Shown here in pieces: positions 36,154 to 46,828 of a stretch of DNA of 64,000 nucleotides. The position numbers were made by a program, and so were the translations under genes. Origin of the DNA: Methanospirillum stamsii (GTDB taxonomy: Archaea > Halobacteriota > Methanomicrobia > Methanomicrobiales > Methanospirillaceae); NCBI RefSeq assembly GCF_003173335.1, contig NZ_QGMZ01000006.1:1-64000 (forward strand), read 5' to 3'. How positions within the stretch are numbered: the first letter of the stretch is position 1; each line of letters begins with the position of its first letter. The notes beneath the pieces are model-generated. The model saw only the letters and a list, made by a program, of their open reading frames with translations, did not search any database and was not told the origin of the DNA.

Positions 36154-38406
36154 ATGGGCTGTACTATGAATAATTCTCATCTCCCCATAGTTCAATCTGA
36201 TGACAAAAACTCGTCATCCCCCATTTTGGATTCTGAATCAATAAACCATACCAATACTTTTTTCCAGGCATTCATGGACAACCTGGATACACCAGCTTTT
36301 TGTCTTGATACAGAGTTTCGGTATACCTTTTTTAACCAGACTCACATCCAACAAATGAAAAACCTCTATAATGCCGATATCCGGATTGGAGAATGTCATC
36401 TGAACTATATTTACATAAAAGAAGACCGGGAAAGAGCAAAACAGAATCTTGAAAAAGCACTATCCGGAGAAGAAGTGATAGTTCGGGAGTATTCAGGAGA
36501 TCATCTTCTATCCCGCCAGTATTGTGAGGTTCATCATAAACCAATGAAAAACTCTGACGGGGCAATTATCGGCATTTCCGTTCTGGTTAGAAATATCACA
36601 GATATGGCATTCATTCTTGAAAAATTATATTCCAGCGAAGAGAATGCACGTGCCCTGATAAATGCTCCAAATGAATCTGTTTTTATGATGGAACCGGAAG
36701 GGACCATTCTGTATGTAAATGAAACGATGGCATCAAGACTTGGATACACCGTTGAGGAGATGGTGGGAAAATCAACATATCATTTCGTAACCCCCGATGT
36801 TGCCATGCGACGAAAAACATATGTTGATGAACTCTTACGGACGAAAAAACCAATACATGTTCTGGATGAACGAAACGGGAGAGTAATTGAGAACAATCTC
36901 TATCCGGTCCTGAATAGTTCAGGAGAAGTAACCAGAATTGCCATCTATGGCAGGGATGTTACAAAACAGAAAGAGACAGAAAGAGAGCTCAGGGAAAGTG
37001 AAGAAAAATACCGGACAGTCGTGGAGAAAACTCATGAGGGTATTGTTATAGCCCTTGGCTCTAGCCTGGTTTTTGCAAATGAAGCATTTGCGAAAATGTC
37101 CGGATATTCTACTGATGAACTTATCGGAATGGATTACCTGGATTTTGTCCCTGAAGAAAAAAGAGAAGAGATGGTAAAAAAATTTGAAACCAGGTATGCT
37201 GATGATACCGCTCCTCATAAGTATGAATTCGAGCTCCTTAAAAAAGATAAATCACTATTCATTGTTGAGATAAGTGCCGGACTTATTGAATTTAAGGGAA
37301 AACCAGCAGATCTTGTGGTAATGCGGGATATTTCCCCCAGGAAAAGAGCTGAAGAAATTCAAACCCGGACTATATCACTGTTAAATCAGACCCAGGCGAT
37401 AACGAAACTTGGAGGCTGGGATTATAACCTGATTACAAAAGAGATTCAGTGGACTGATGAAGTTTATAAGATTCTTGGTGCAAAACCAGATTTCCTTCCG
37501 ATGGATATTGAACATGCATTTGATCTTTATTCTCCTGAAGATGCCCCGATTATCAAAGCAGCGTATAATAAAGCAGTAACAGAGGCAATCCCTTACGATA
37601 TTGAATTAAAATTTTTCAGATTTGATGGAACTCCCATATGGGTTCGGACAATAGGTAATCCGGTTTTAGAAAACGGACAGGTTGTCAGAGTAACCGGGAT
37701 TATCATGGATATTACCGAGCGAAAACAGATGGAGTCATCGCTCCGGGAAGTAATTCAAAAGCTCAGGTTACTAACAAGAATTACCCGGCATGATATTGTA
37801 AATGGCATAAACGTCATCAATCTATACCTTGAAATACTTCGGGAAACAGAAGATCCGGATGAAAGACAAAAATACATTCAAAAAACCCTTGATGCCTCTA
37901 CTATTCTTGAGAAAACCATCGGTTTTACTCAGGAATATGAAAACTTAGGATCTGTTTCGAGCAGATGGTTGTCACTGTTCTCAATAACAAATTCAGCAAT
38001 CTCCACGGTGTCGATGAAAGGAGTTCGTGTCCTTATTGATATCCCAGTGGAGATAGAGATATATTCTGATCCGATTATTAGCAGGGTTTTTTCTACTCTT
38101 CTTGATAATTCTCTCCGCCACGGAGAAAAAACTTCAGAAATTCGTATTTTTACCAAAGAAGACAATAACAATCTCATAATCTTTTACGAAGATAATGGAG
38201 TTGGTATTGAAAATGCGGAAAAGGAATCAATTTTCAAACATGGATATGGAAAAAATACCGGAATCGGACTTTTTCTGGCAAGAGAGATACTCTCAATTAC
38301 CGGGATGCAGATCAAAGAGACCGGAGTGACAGGAGGAGGTGCCAGATTTCAAATACGTGTTCCCCAGGGAGTGTACCGGATAAATCCGGCTGAAATCAGA
38401 GTATAA
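36154..38406 (+). CDS. Cytosolic four-PAS histidine kinase
   Basis: The 750-residue protein has no membrane segment. Four PAS domains occupy roughly residues 35-150, 160-280, 285-400 and 410-530, the fourth ending in VTGIIMDITERKQ. The His box is TRITRHDIVNGINVINL near residue 545, followed by a HATPase domain with DNSLRHG, EDNGVGI and KNTGIGLFLAREIL. It should autophosphorylate in response to an internal signal and pass phosphate to a response regulator. AGGTGA abuts the ATG at 36154, so the second ATG at 36166 may be the real start. Its 3' end overlaps the end of the convergent response regulator gene by 11 bases. The His box matches that of the 7TM kinase at 55911. Confidence 0.9.
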   Translation: MGCTMNNSHLPIVQSDDKNSSSPILDSESINHTNTFFQAFMDNLDTPAFCLDTEFRYTFFNQTHIQQMKNLYNADIRIGECHLNYIYIKEDRERAKQNLEKALSGEEVIVREYSGDHLLSRQYCEVHHKPMKNSDGAIIGISVLVRNITDMAFILEKLYSSEENARALINAPNESVFMMEPEGTILYVNETMASRLGYTVEEMVGKSTYHFVTPDVAMRRKTYVDELLRTKKPIHVLDERNGRVIENNLYPVLNSSGEVTRIAIYGRDVTKQKETERELRESEEKYRTVVEKTHEGIVIALGSSLVFANEAFAKMSGYSTDELIGMDYLDFVPEEKREEMVKKFETRYADDTAPHKYEFELLKKDKSLFIVEISAGLIEFKGKPADLVVMRDISPRKRAEEIQTRTISLLNQTQAITKLGGWDYNLITKEIQWTDEVYKILGAKPDFLPMDIEHAFDLYSPEDAPIIKAAYNKAVTEAIPYDIELKFFRFDGTPIWVRTIGNPVLENGQVVRVTGIIMDITERKQMESSLREVIQKLRLLTRITRHDIVNGINVINLYLEILRETEDPDERQKYIQKTLDASTILEKTIGFTQEYENLGSVSSRWLSLFSITNSAISTVSMKGVRVLIDIPVEIEIYSDPIISRVFSTLLDNSLRHGEKTSEIRIFTKEDNNNLIIFYEDNGVGIENAEKESIFKHGYGKNTGIGLFLAREILSITGMQIKETGVTGGGARFQIRVPQGVYRINPAEIRV

Positions 38407-39031
38407 AAACAGGATATTGAAATTTTAACATATCCCGTTCCTTTCTCTTATCTCCGATCATCTGATTGATTTGTGCAACTCTTTTATCAAAGCAATCCTC
38501 TCCGGAGACGGGGTCAGGTATCACCTGGGGCTCGAGTAATTCTTTTATCATCTCCATGGATCTAATCTCCCGATTCAGACGAACCCATTTTTGGCACACT
38601 TCTTTTGCAATGTCCTGAATTTTTGCTGCCCCGACATTTTTTAAAAGTGAAGCATACCACGAGAAAAAGTCAGAGATGGTTTCACATAATTCTTCATCAA
38701 CAAAAGGCTTGATGATAAAACCATCCAGGAGGTCAGCATACCTGATAACTTCATCAGGATGAATTCTTTTCGCTGATGACATCATGATAGGAAGATCACT
38801 GCCGTTCTTTAATGACCGGATATGACCAAGAGTATCCCACCCATCAACGGGATCCATCATTATATCAAGAAGAACAAGATTTATCTCTTCTTTCTTGAGC
38901 CGCATGATTCCTTTGGATGGATCATCTTCAGCAATACAGGAATACCCGCATGAATTCAGAGCCCGGACTGTTGCTTCCCGGAAAACTGCCTCATCATCAA
39001 TTACAAGAATTTTTTTCCGAATGGGATTCAT
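38396..39031 (-). CDS. Response regulator receiver protein
   Basis: The 211-residue protein has an N-terminal receiver domain: ILVIDDEAVF with the acidic pair, LVLLDIMMDPVDGW with the phosphoacceptor Asp near residue 55, MMSSAKR with the conserved Ser/Lys switch and IIKPFVDEEL. The C-terminal 80 residues form a charged helical part without a DNA-binding fold, so it may act by protein contact. It converges on the four-PAS kinase gene and overlaps its end, a likely cognate pair. Confidence 0.87.
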   Translation of the reverse strand: MNPIRKKILVIDDEAVFREATVRALNSCGYSCIAEDDPSKGIMRLKKEEINLVLLDIMMDPVDGWDTLGHIRSLKNGSDLPIMMSSAKRIHPDEVIRYADLLDGFIIKPFVDEELCETISDFFSWYASLLKNVGAAKIQDIAKEVCQKWVRLNREIRSMEMIKELLEPQVIPDPVSGEDCFDKRVAQINQMIGDKRKERDMLKFQYPVFIL

Positions 39032-39242
39032 ATAGATATTCCCCGGACCCTGACATCAGCCCACTATCTCTATGATTATCTCTTTTCATATATTGGTCTT
39101 TGGACCATTTCCATCAGACCATCAAATTTTCAAAATACCCTGTATCCTGTAAAGTTATCATGTAAGTTCAAGGTCAGGAAATATCCGGAGTGATAAGGGT
39201 TTAATAAATCACAAGAGCATTCATGCTGCCCAATGCTCCCCA

Positions 39243-40607
39243 TCAGTTCCGGAAACTGTGAATCGGTGCGGGAATCCGTCCTCCTCTGTTGATAAAATCA
39301 CTACAACTGAATTTATTAACCGGCTGGACCGGAGCATATCCAAGAAGACCACCAAATTCTACCGTATCTCCCACATCCTTTCCAACCACCGGAATCAGCC
39401 GGACTGCGGTAGTTTTCTGGTTTATCATACCTATCGCTGCCTCATCTGCAATGATACCGGATATCGTGGAAGCCGGAGTATTACCCGGAATGGCAATCAT
39501 GTCAAGACCGACTGAACAGACACAAGTCATTGCTTCAAGTTTTTCAATCGTCAGACTGCCCCGGTTTACCGCATCTATCATCCCCTGATCCTCACTCACC
39601 GGAATAAATGCTCCGGAAAGACCACCGACAAATGAACTTGCCATCACCCCTCCCTTTTTTACCTGGTCATTTAAGAGAGCAAGAGCAGCGGTAGTTCCCG
39701 GAGCACCGACAGATTCCAGTCCCATCTCCTCAAGGATTTCCGCAACACTGTCGCCGACCGAGGGAGTTGGTGCAAGAGAGAGATCGACAATTCCAAACGG
39801 AATTCCAAGCCGGACCGATGCTGCCTGTGCAACCAGCTGACCCACCCGGGTAACTTTAAAAGCCGTCTTTTTAACGGTCTCACAAAGAACCTCGAAATCC
39901 TCTCCCCTGACCCCTTCAAGTGCATGCTTGACAACACCCGGACCACTGACCCCTACATTAATAACCGCATCAGCCTCTGAAACACCATGAAACGCACCGG
40001 CCATGAATGGATTGTCATCCGGGGCATTGCAAAAGACGACAAGTTTTGCACAACCAAGAGAATTATTCTCCTTTGTTGCCTCAGCAGTCTCTTTTACAAT
40101 CTGACCCATGAGTTTCACGGCATCCATGTTTATCCCGGTCTTTGTCGAGCCGATATTTACCGAACTGCAAACCCGCTCGGTTGTGGAGAGTGCCTTCGGA
40201 ATGGACCGGATGAGGTTTTCATCAGTATGAGTCATCCCTTTTGATACAATCGCAGAGTAACCGCCGATAAAATTAACCCCCATATCTTGGGCTGCTCTGT
40301 CAAGAGTCCTGGCAATTGAGACAAAATCATCCGGAGAAGTGCATGCTTTTCCGGCGATAAGTGCAACAGGAGTGACCGATATTCTCTTATTAACTATTGG
40401 AATCCCGTATTCAAGTTCTATCTCTTTTCCGGTTGAAACAAGGTCTTTTGCGAGCCGGGTTATTTTATCATAAATATTGTGGTTTAGGCTATTGAGATCA
40501 GAATCACCGCAGTCAAGCAGACTGATGCCGAGCGTAATAGTCCGGACATCCAGTTTCTCCTGCTCAATCATCTTGTTTGTCTCATTAACCTCAAAAATAT
40601 TAATCAT
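39243..40607 (-). CDS. UPF0210 (PFL-like) family protein
   Basis: The 454-residue protein belongs to UPF0210 (DUF711): [20 protein letters not shown] at the start, then [45 protein letters not shown], and [19 protein letters not shown] near the end. The family is always paired with the ACT-domain UPF0237 protein and may regulate amino-acid metabolism. The biochemical role is unknown. I chose the ATG at 40607 rather than a longer frame to 40673 because the longer start lies within the upstream gene and adds a non-conserved leader. Confidence 0.88.
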   Translation of the reverse strand: MINIFEVNETNKMIEQEKLDVRTITLGISLLDCGDSDLNSLNHNIYDKITRLAKDLVSTGKEIELEYGIPIVNKRISVTPVALIAGKACTSPDDFVSIARTLDRAAQDMGVNFIGGYSAIVSKGMTHTDENLIRSIPKALSTTERVCSSVNIGSTKTGINMDAVKLMGQIVKETAEATKENNSLGCAKLVVFCNAPDDNPFMAGAFHGVSEADAVINVGVSGPGVVKHALEGVRGEDFEVLCETVKKTAFKVTRVGQLVAQAASVRLGIPFGIVDLSLAPTPSVGDSVAEILEEMGLESVGAPGTTAALALLNDQVKKGGVMASSFVGGLSGAFIPVSEDQGMIDAVNRGSLTIEKLEAMTCVCSVGLDMIAIPGNTPASTISGIIADEAAIGMINQKTTAVRLIPVVGKDVGDTVEFGGLLGYAPVQPVNKFSCSDFINRGGRIPAPIHSFRN

Positions 40608-40617
40608 GATAAACCTG

Positions 40618-40890
40618 TCAGATACGGTGCATTTTTTCGAAAATATCTTCCCGTTGGCACCTGATTCTAACACCTATCTCATCACCGATCCTTTCGAGAT
40701 CGGTGACCATTTCAGAGTATGGTTTTGAAGATCGTCCGGTGTCAACGATCATCATCATGTTAAAATAATCCTGCACAATCGTCTGAGAAATATCTTCGAC
40801 ATTGACCTGATTATCGGCAAGATATGTGCAGACTTTTGCGATTATACCTACGGTGTCCTTTCCAACTACGGTAATGATGGATTTATTCAT
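40618..40890 (-). CDS. ACT-domain UPF0237 protein
   Basis: A 90-residue single ACT domain: [34 protein letters not shown], then [10 protein letters not shown]. It is the partner of the UPF0210 gene directly downstream (10-base gap), as in many archaea and bacteria. ACT domains bind amino acids and regulate enzymes. The pair is expected to form one complex. Confidence 0.9.
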   Translation of the reverse strand: MNKSIITVVGKDTVGIIAKVCTYLADNQVNVEDISQTIVQDYFNMMMIVDTGRSSKPYSEMVTDLERIGDEIGVRIRCQREDIFEKMHRI

Positions 40891-41093
40891 GGTATGTCAG
40901 TCCATACCTATAGGTTCTCATCAGAGATTAATCCAGGTTCAAAAAACAGGTGACTGAAAAGAGAGGACATTCAGGTGTATCATGAATATTTTTTTGGTCA
41001 TGAAATACCTTTCATCCATCTTACAAAAGAAAAACAAGAAAGGATGCTCCGAAAAGTTATTTATTGCGAGATATTAGAGAAAAGGGGGTTTTT

Positions 41094-44000
41094 TTATGAT
41101 ATGGGTGATACCAAAATATCTTCGATTTCATTTGGATGAACAACAGGATCTCTGACATAATTTCTAATATCCAGCCACAATTTTTTTACATCTTCTTCGT
41201 CAGATGGCTGCTCCTTTTTCTCATCCATTTTACAGTAGAACTCCATGTTGTCAAAGGCTTCACGTGCATAAAATTTCGCCTCTTCAAATTCATAGGATGC
41301 AGTGGTCCGGACCCGGTATGCATATATTTCAAAAAACGGTCCGCAATCAAATCCCGGGTACATCTCATTTGAATATACTGTGGCAACTGGCGGGAGTGTA
41401 ACAATATCCTTATCTGACATAATCGGGCCTGCATTTGCATCCAGTATCAGGGTTTCATCTGGGGTGAATGCTTTGATGTTCCGGTCAGAATCCTGTAGAT
41501 ACTCATCAGCCAGGTTGATATTGTCTATCACAAGTTCTTCCCCTGGATTCTGCCTGATAAATGCATTCATAGTCTCCGGATTAATCTTTATTTTTCCGAC
41601 GGGATTTTCAGGCGTATTGTCTGAAATAGTTGCTGCTCCAAGCTCTTCCGGTTTTATGTCACATTTTTTAAACTCATCATATCCCCAGTAGAGGTTTACT
41701 GCTGTTGCTGCTCCACCAGTACCCGGAGATGCCCAGGATGTAGTCAACGGCTTTGTGGTCATTATCTTTTTGATCAACTTTTTAAATTCTCTATCCGTGA
41801 AAACTTCGTAATTAAATGAACTATCTGCAGTATATTGGCCACACATTCCTCCCCTTTTTAAATCATACTCCTGATCTGCAGAAAATAATGTTGGGATCTG
41901 CCCAAGTTCAACAGTAATCGTGACATCCTCGGTTAATGGTTTTGTTCCTAATTTATTGATTGCCACGATATGATGTTCCAGGTTATGGTCAACAGAATTG
42001 GGAACCGGGAGCTGTAATGTCTGTGCTCCGAGTTGTTGCTCAACCATAATTACTCCTTCATTGTCGATCCGGTATTTAAAGAAATCAATTGGATTTGTAG
42101 CCTCCACAGTAGCGGAGGGGATAACAAATCCGTCTATTGTGTACGTTACTGCAATCCAAGCTCCTGGCATGATACCGTATGTCCCTCCCTGAACAACGGT
42201 ATGGAACTGACTTTCATCCGATAATGAGGTATCAGCAGTAGTGATCTCTCCATTTGGATTCTTTGCGGTAATATGGACTAATCCTCCCTTAGCATTTGGA
42301 TATTCAACCGGAGGTAATATATCATCAGGAACTCCGGGTATTGTCAGAGGCTTTCCTTTGGGAACAAAACCGTCTACCTGGTCCTCGAAAAACTCACCGT
42401 AATTTATAATAACCTCTTTGAATGGGATTGAACTCTCAATTGGGGATGTTTTAGCTCCCTCGACATTCGGGATACTAACAATCACATAATCACCTTTTAC
42501 GACATCAACATTCGGTTTTAAGGTGAAATCAAATACCCCTAAGTCATTTGTCGTTGTCTGTAATGTATCTTGAAGTTGTCCATCTCTGAAAAATTCAATA
42601 TTTACATCTCCGTTTGCATATGCAGCCGGGCAATTTTTACCACAAATGAGAGGGTAATCAACACGCTCTGAACTATCACCATGTTCAATATCCTTTAAGA
42701 TAAGACCGATAATCCGGTCTTCATAAGCACTGAGATCTGATACGTAGAAGTGATATCCTCCGGTATACACTTTCTCTCTTTCAAAGATATTTTCACGAAC
42801 GTTCAGAATAGGAGCCGGATTCAGGTCAAATACATCGATATAAAATATCATGATGAAATTCAATCCATAATTTAACATACCGGAATGAACAGAGGCGTAT
42901 CCTTCAAATCCTGTTGAAAACTGGAGTTCAAAGAGATCATACCCTAGGACTTCAAAATTAACCAACACCCCAATCTGTACGGTGCATGTAATATCCCCAC
43001 CAAAGTCACAGTCTCCTTCTGAATATACTCCAGAATCATGATACGGATGAACTGATGACGGCCAGAAGAAGTCTACATCTCCCGCTAATCCGGCACTTGC
43101 ATACGCACCTTCATCAATATCCACAATTACCTGGAACGTACCGTCAATATTGATTAAAAGCCCCAGTCCTCCTTTTAATTCTGCAATTCCAAAGTCTGCA
43201 TTAATCCCGATAAATGGAATGAACAGGGGATCTTCCCCGGATCTCTGGCCCTCTATCCTGACATTAACATCAAGGTACTGAGCACCTGAAAGGCCCACCT
43301 TATACTCATCATTCCAATCATATTCTATATCCAGGGAAGAACCTATTCCAATGTCACCTTCTAAGTATACTTTCATACCTCCCTCATCGTATACAACGGT
43401 TTCATCTGGAAAGGAAAGGACAATACCGGACCCCTGGAATTGACTATTATCTACAATTGCCTTTGCTTTTTCTTTTTTTGCCTCTTTTCCATTAGAATTG
43501 AAAGCAACCAGTGTTTTATTAAATGCCGGTGTGTCTGGTTTAACCTGCCCTCTCACTGATTTGAAGGGTAAAACTTCCTGTGTATTTTTCCGTGTCATTT
43601 CCTTTGGAGCATCAGGGTGTTCAACAATAACATTCTCCAAAGGAATTTTTTGCTCTGCAATTTTGAGATTTTTAAATACTTCAGACAACTGAGCAGGCCT
43701 GATAACAAGGGCTCCGTTCGATTGGGTGAAAAGAACTTTCACCGCTTTATTATTTTCTTTATCCACCAGGACATCACCAGGAGCAAATGTCCCGCCAGAT
43801 ATGAGCACTCCACCCTCTGTATCTGTCATACTTCCAAGGTCCGTCTCTATGACATCTTTTGTGAAACTATAGGTAATGCCAGATTTTTCCGGAGAAATCC
43901 CGGGTATAATTCCATTCTGGTCACTTGCCTCCTCAGATGAATCACTTGAAATCCTTGAGAGATTTTTAGTAAAATTTGTATTTCCTGCAGCAAGTTGGGT

Positions 44001-44138
44001 AAAACCAGGATTTTTCCCAATAGAGTCACTGATTTTTAGTGATACAGCATCACTTGAAAAAATAACCGGAAAAAAGGGTTGTCCGACAAACATTACAATA
44101 AATGCACAAATAATGATGAAATGAGATGTTAATTTCAT
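41094..44138 (-). CDS. Large exported protein, unknown family
   Basis: The 1014-residue protein starts with an export segment (FIIICAFIVMFVGQPFFPVIF). The rest is beta-rich with several acidic and glycine-rich stretches: GGVLISGGTFAPGDVLV near residue 110, a barrel-like middle region of alternating hydrophobic residues, and a C-terminal portion with paired cysteines. There is no C-terminal membrane anchor, so it may be secreted or held by other means. Next upstream is a decayed acetyltransferase remnant, then two genes of unknown role. No homologous family is recognised. Confidence 0.65.
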   Translation of the reverse strand: MKLTSHFIIICAFIVMFVGQPFFPVIFSSDAVSLKISDSIGKNPGFTQLAAGNTNFTKNLSRISSDSSEEASDQNGIIPGISPEKSGITYSFTKDVIETDLGSMTDTEGGVLISGGTFAPGDVLVDKENNKAVKVLFTQSNGALVIRPAQLSEVFKNLKIAEQKIPLENVIVEHPDAPKEMTRKNTQEVLPFKSVRGQVKPDTPAFNKTLVAFNSNGKEAKKEKAKAIVDNSQFQGSGIVLSFPDETVVYDEGGMKVYLEGDIGIGSSLDIEYDWNDEYKVGLSGAQYLDVNVRIEGQRSGEDPLFIPFIGINADFGIAELKGGLGLLINIDGTFQVIVDIDEGAYASAGLAGDVDFFWPSSVHPYHDSGVYSEGDCDFGGDITCTVQIGVLVNFEVLGYDLFELQFSTGFEGYASVHSGMLNYGLNFIMIFYIDVFDLNPAPILNVRENIFEREKVYTGGYHFYVSDLSAYEDRIIGLILKDIEHGDSSERVDYPLICGKNCPAAYANGDVNIEFFRDGQLQDTLQTTTNDLGVFDFTLKPNVDVVKGDYVIVSIPNVEGAKTSPIESSIPFKEVIINYGEFFEDQVDGFVPKGKPLTIPGVPDDILPPVEYPNAKGGLVHITAKNPNGEITTADTSLSDESQFHTVVQGGTYGIMPGAWIAVTYTIDGFVIPSATVEATNPIDFFKYRIDNEGVIMVEQQLGAQTLQLPVPNSVDHNLEHHIVAINKLGTKPLTEDVTITVELGQIPTLFSADQEYDLKRGGMCGQYTADSSFNYEVFTDREFKKLIKKIMTTKPLTTSWASPGTGGAATAVNLYWGYDEFKKCDIKPEELGAATISDNTPENPVGKIKINPETMNAFIRQNPGEELVIDNINLADEYLQDSDRNIKAFTPDETLILDANAGPIMSDKDIVTLPPVATVYSNEMYPGFDCGPFFEIYAYRVRTTASYEFEEAKFYAREAFDNMEFYCKMDEKKEQPSDEEDVKKLWLDIRNYVRDPVVHPNEIEDILVSPIS

Positions 44139-44565
44139 TATACACCCGGTAGAGTCATGTATTGAAATACACTACCCTCATGGGCGAATATGCATTGTTT
44201 ATATATATTGATATGCAAGACATTCGAATTTTAGGACGTCTAAAAGATCAAAATTTTTCTATGTTATTGTCATAAAAACTAAAACGAAAAAAAATTCATT
44301 TCTATTGATTCATTCGATATTCTTTTCTCTTAACATAATACTTAAAAAGGATCATGATTCTTTTATTTTATTGCGCGAATATTTTTTTAAAGTTTAAAAA
44401 AATGGGATATGAACAGGAGAAAAAAATGGCGTTTTACATTGACGGGAGTTATGCAGACCTCTGTCTGATGGGAAAAATAATTTCTGACATATGAATAATC
44501 ATATGGCATTCTTTCATAATCCTGCAATTGCCCAAATGAACTGAATAGTTACAAAAAATTGGGAA
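44139..44565. other. Spacer with a decayed acetyltransferase remnant
   Basis: A 427-base gap. The left part is A+T-rich promoter-like DNA for the large exported protein. A plus-strand remnant at 44402-44494 is listed separately. No other gene is visible. Confidence 0.5.
44402..44494 (+). pseudogene. C-terminal remnant of a GNAT acetyltransferase
   Basis: A 30-codon frame reads GYEQEKKMAFYIDG followed by ADLCLMGKII and a stop. This parallels the C terminus of the intact GNAT at 53893-54414 (GYLQEGRKKEAFFIDG, EDLILMGKIL). The acetyl-CoA-binding core is absent, so this is leftover from a deleted paralogue. Confidence 0.6.
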
Positions 44566-46164
44566 TTATCCGGTATCATATTCCCGCAGACAATAATAGC
44601 ATCCGTTGTATCCAGCGGCAAGTGCATCTTCAAGTCGGCAGTAATATTCCCGGTTTATCCTTTTTATTTTTCTGCCATATTCGCATACACGCCGGTGTAC
44701 TTCACCGGTATCACGGTTTGCAATGAAAGCAGCGTAGGTCTCTACTCCTGATGTGATCAGGGAAGCTGTCACTGCTGCATCTTCATCGGTTACCTGGATA
44801 GAACTGAATCCTGCTGAAATGGTCATATCTGTTCCGGGTAGTTCTCCTTCAAACATAGCTGGTGCAATAACAAAGGGTGGCATGGATTCCACAGCATAGC
44901 CCACTACAAAATCAACAATTGCATCCAGTATCAGTTCAGGCATATCCCAATCCAGGGGGAGGTCGATATCGAGGGATCGTAAATCAACGGTCAGACGATT
45001 ATCTTCATTCAGATAAAATTGTACAGATGCAGAATCAATTCTAACCACAAGATCCCGGACTCTTCCGGTAAATACCTGTAGATTTCTTGTTTCAGGTTCA
45101 CCTTCAATTGCTCCAAATAACCAGAGATCTGTTGTCGTAACCTGCATACTAACTACTGCTTCAAGATCTAATGTGAATTCAGTAGACATACTAATTGTTC
45201 CATCAGAATTGAATGAAAAATCAAATTGTTCAAAGGCAATCGACATTTGAAAATCAATCCACAAAGCATCGATTGAAGATTCTTCTGTATAAATTCCGGC
45301 AGTTAATATTCCAATTATTGCAGTTTGAACCCAACCAAGTATCTCAAGTATCTGCTCTGCATTGTCAGGTATTTCGACATCATATCGATATGGAGGGTCC
45401 GGAGGGTTAGGTATTGTAATTACCTTATTCCATGTGGTGTTCTCCCACCAGAAATCGTAGATTGCATGCATTCCTGCTTCATTAACTGCTAATCCGAGAT
45501 CTGCATCATTTAGGTAATCGGTGAGAGCATTAACATCACCAGATTCGTTATCAAACAGGTTTATCGCGACAACCAGTGTTTCCGGACTTGCTACTTTGAA
45601 ATTTCCGAAAAGAATCGGCAGACGAAACCGTTCATCATCAGGCATTTCTGGTAATTTTGGAGAGATAATCACCGGACTTATGGGAATGCTGGTATAATCA
45701 CCGAGAAGATTCTCCGAAATGATAATTTCCAGGATCTCGTTAAGACGTTCAATTATTACCGGGGAGAGGTGATATTCATCATTGATTTCAATGTCCTCCA
45801 GGGCGATTTCAATAAGTCCAATGGTTAACCTGCTTGTGTCCTGGTCATAACCCGGATTTATCTCTCCCCTTATTTGAACTTCAAAATCAAGTTCAATACC
45901 TCCAAGAAGAACGAATTTTCCCTCTATCCGTGCTCTCATAAAGAGATTTAGATCATACGTGCAATCGATTACCGGTGACTCGGCAAATGAGATCTGATAA
46001 TCTATCTCAATAAATTCCTGAAGACTTTCAGGAACATCAGGAAATGGAAGAGTATAGGTTCCGGAAAAAACGAGAGAATTACTGCAAAAAGCCACGTGAA
46101 GAAAATTGTTGATAAGTCGCTCATGAACCTCTGCGGTGATATAATAGCCTGCAGTAGCGCTCAT
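44566..46164 (-). CDS. Large protein with C-terminal Ada-like cysteine motif
   Basis: The 532-residue protein has no signal peptide. Its long beta-rich body alternates polar and hydrophobic residues and carries repeated strands such as IELDFEVQIRGEINPG, suggesting a TULIP-like (BPI/LBP-type) lipid-binding fold, an inference only. The last 55 residues change character: FIANRDTGEVHRRVCEYG, then EYYCRLEDALAAGYNGCYYC. This resembles the small domain at the end of some exported nucleases and Ada N termini, in which Cys and His bind zinc. It is coupled by an ATGA overlap to the 117-residue gene upstream. Role unknown. Confidence 0.65.
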   Translation of the reverse strand: MSATAGYYITAEVHERLINNFLHVAFCSNSLVFSGTYTLPFPDVPESLQEFIEIDYQISFAESPVIDCTYDLNLFMRARIEGKFVLLGGIELDFEVQIRGEINPGYDQDTSRLTIGLIEIALEDIEINDEYHLSPVIIERLNEILEIIISENLLGDYTSIPISPVIISPKLPEMPDDERFRLPILFGNFKVASPETLVVAINLFDNESGDVNALTDYLNDADLGLAVNEAGMHAIYDFWWENTTWNKVITIPNPPDPPYRYDVEIPDNAEQILEILGWVQTAIIGILTAGIYTEESSIDALWIDFQMSIAFEQFDFSFNSDGTISMSTEFTLDLEAVVSMQVTTTDLWLFGAIEGEPETRNLQVFTGRVRDLVVRIDSASVQFYLNEDNRLTVDLRSLDIDLPLDWDMPELILDAIVDFVVGYAVESMPPFVIAPAMFEGELPGTDMTISAGFSSIQVTDEDAAVTASLITSGVETYAAFIANRDTGEVHRRVCEYGRKIKRINREYYCRLEDALAAGYNGCYYCLREYDTG

Positions 46165-46514
46165 ATTTCGTCCTCCCGGGGCTGAATTTTTCTAACCTTC
46201 CCATCGGTTGTGAGAAATACCCGGATAGAAATTGGTTTACCATTTCGAACCATCGAGTAATAAGGAATCTTATCTTTTGGTACCCCCTCCATCTTATTTC
46301 TCAGATCCTCCCGGACCCATTTCTGCCAGTCTCGCTTTAATTTATTTTTTTCTTTATCGCCGTATACTATCCCAAGATCTCGAATAGTTCCCTGGAAATC
46401 ATCTTTGAATCTTTGAACAAGAGTAGGATCTTTTTTCAGTCTGTCTTTGATGTCGTCCAGAACAGGATGATGAAATTCCTTGATGGATCGACTATTTGAA
46501 ATTCTTTTTTTCAT
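46161..46514 (-). CDS. Small protein coupled to the 532-residue gene
   Basis: The 117-residue protein is basic and has no membrane segment. Residues near 25-50 (LKKDPTLVQRFKDDFQGTI then RDLGI) resemble the leader of nitrile-hydratase-like (NHLP) RiPP precursors, but the rest is not a typical core peptide and no RiPP enzyme is nearby. The ATGA overlap with the next gene suggests a fixed-ratio complex. No family is recognised. Confidence 0.6.
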   Translation of the reverse strand: MKKRISNSRSIKEFHHPVLDDIKDRLKKDPTLVQRFKDDFQGTIRDLGIVYGDKEKNKLKRDWQKWVREDLRNKMEGVPKDKIPYYSMVRNGKPISIRVFLTTDGKVRKIQPREDEI

Positions 46515-46828
46515 GCTGATACCTCACACAAACAATAGGAGGTACGCAATCGAATTGACTATGAAACCATCAATTTACAAGAGACCTCATGCTCTCAAAA
46601 AACACACAATCCTGAAAAATTCGTTATTCCGCACTTCCTATAAATAGGTATAATGTCCATTCGAGTATATTAATATTGCTTTAACATCCGGATTTTTAAC
46701 TGATAATAATATTCTTTGCTCACGTTATTCTTGAAATACCGTAAAATTCAGCTGATTAAAAAAGGATAAACAAAATTTAGAATGTAATAGGACAAAAATT
46801 ATATGTTTCAAGCCCGAGAAAAAAATAA
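46515..46828. other. A+T-rich spacer
   Basis: About 314 bases upstream of the two-gene unit and downstream of the next minus-strand gene. Only short frames occur. T-runs near 46700-46780 may terminate the gene at 46829. No feature is supported. Confidence 0.45.

Noticed and set aside
46161-46514. RiPP precursor
   Set aside because: The leader-like segment is weak, no core peptide is evident and no maturation enzyme is nearby; kept only as a question in the findings.
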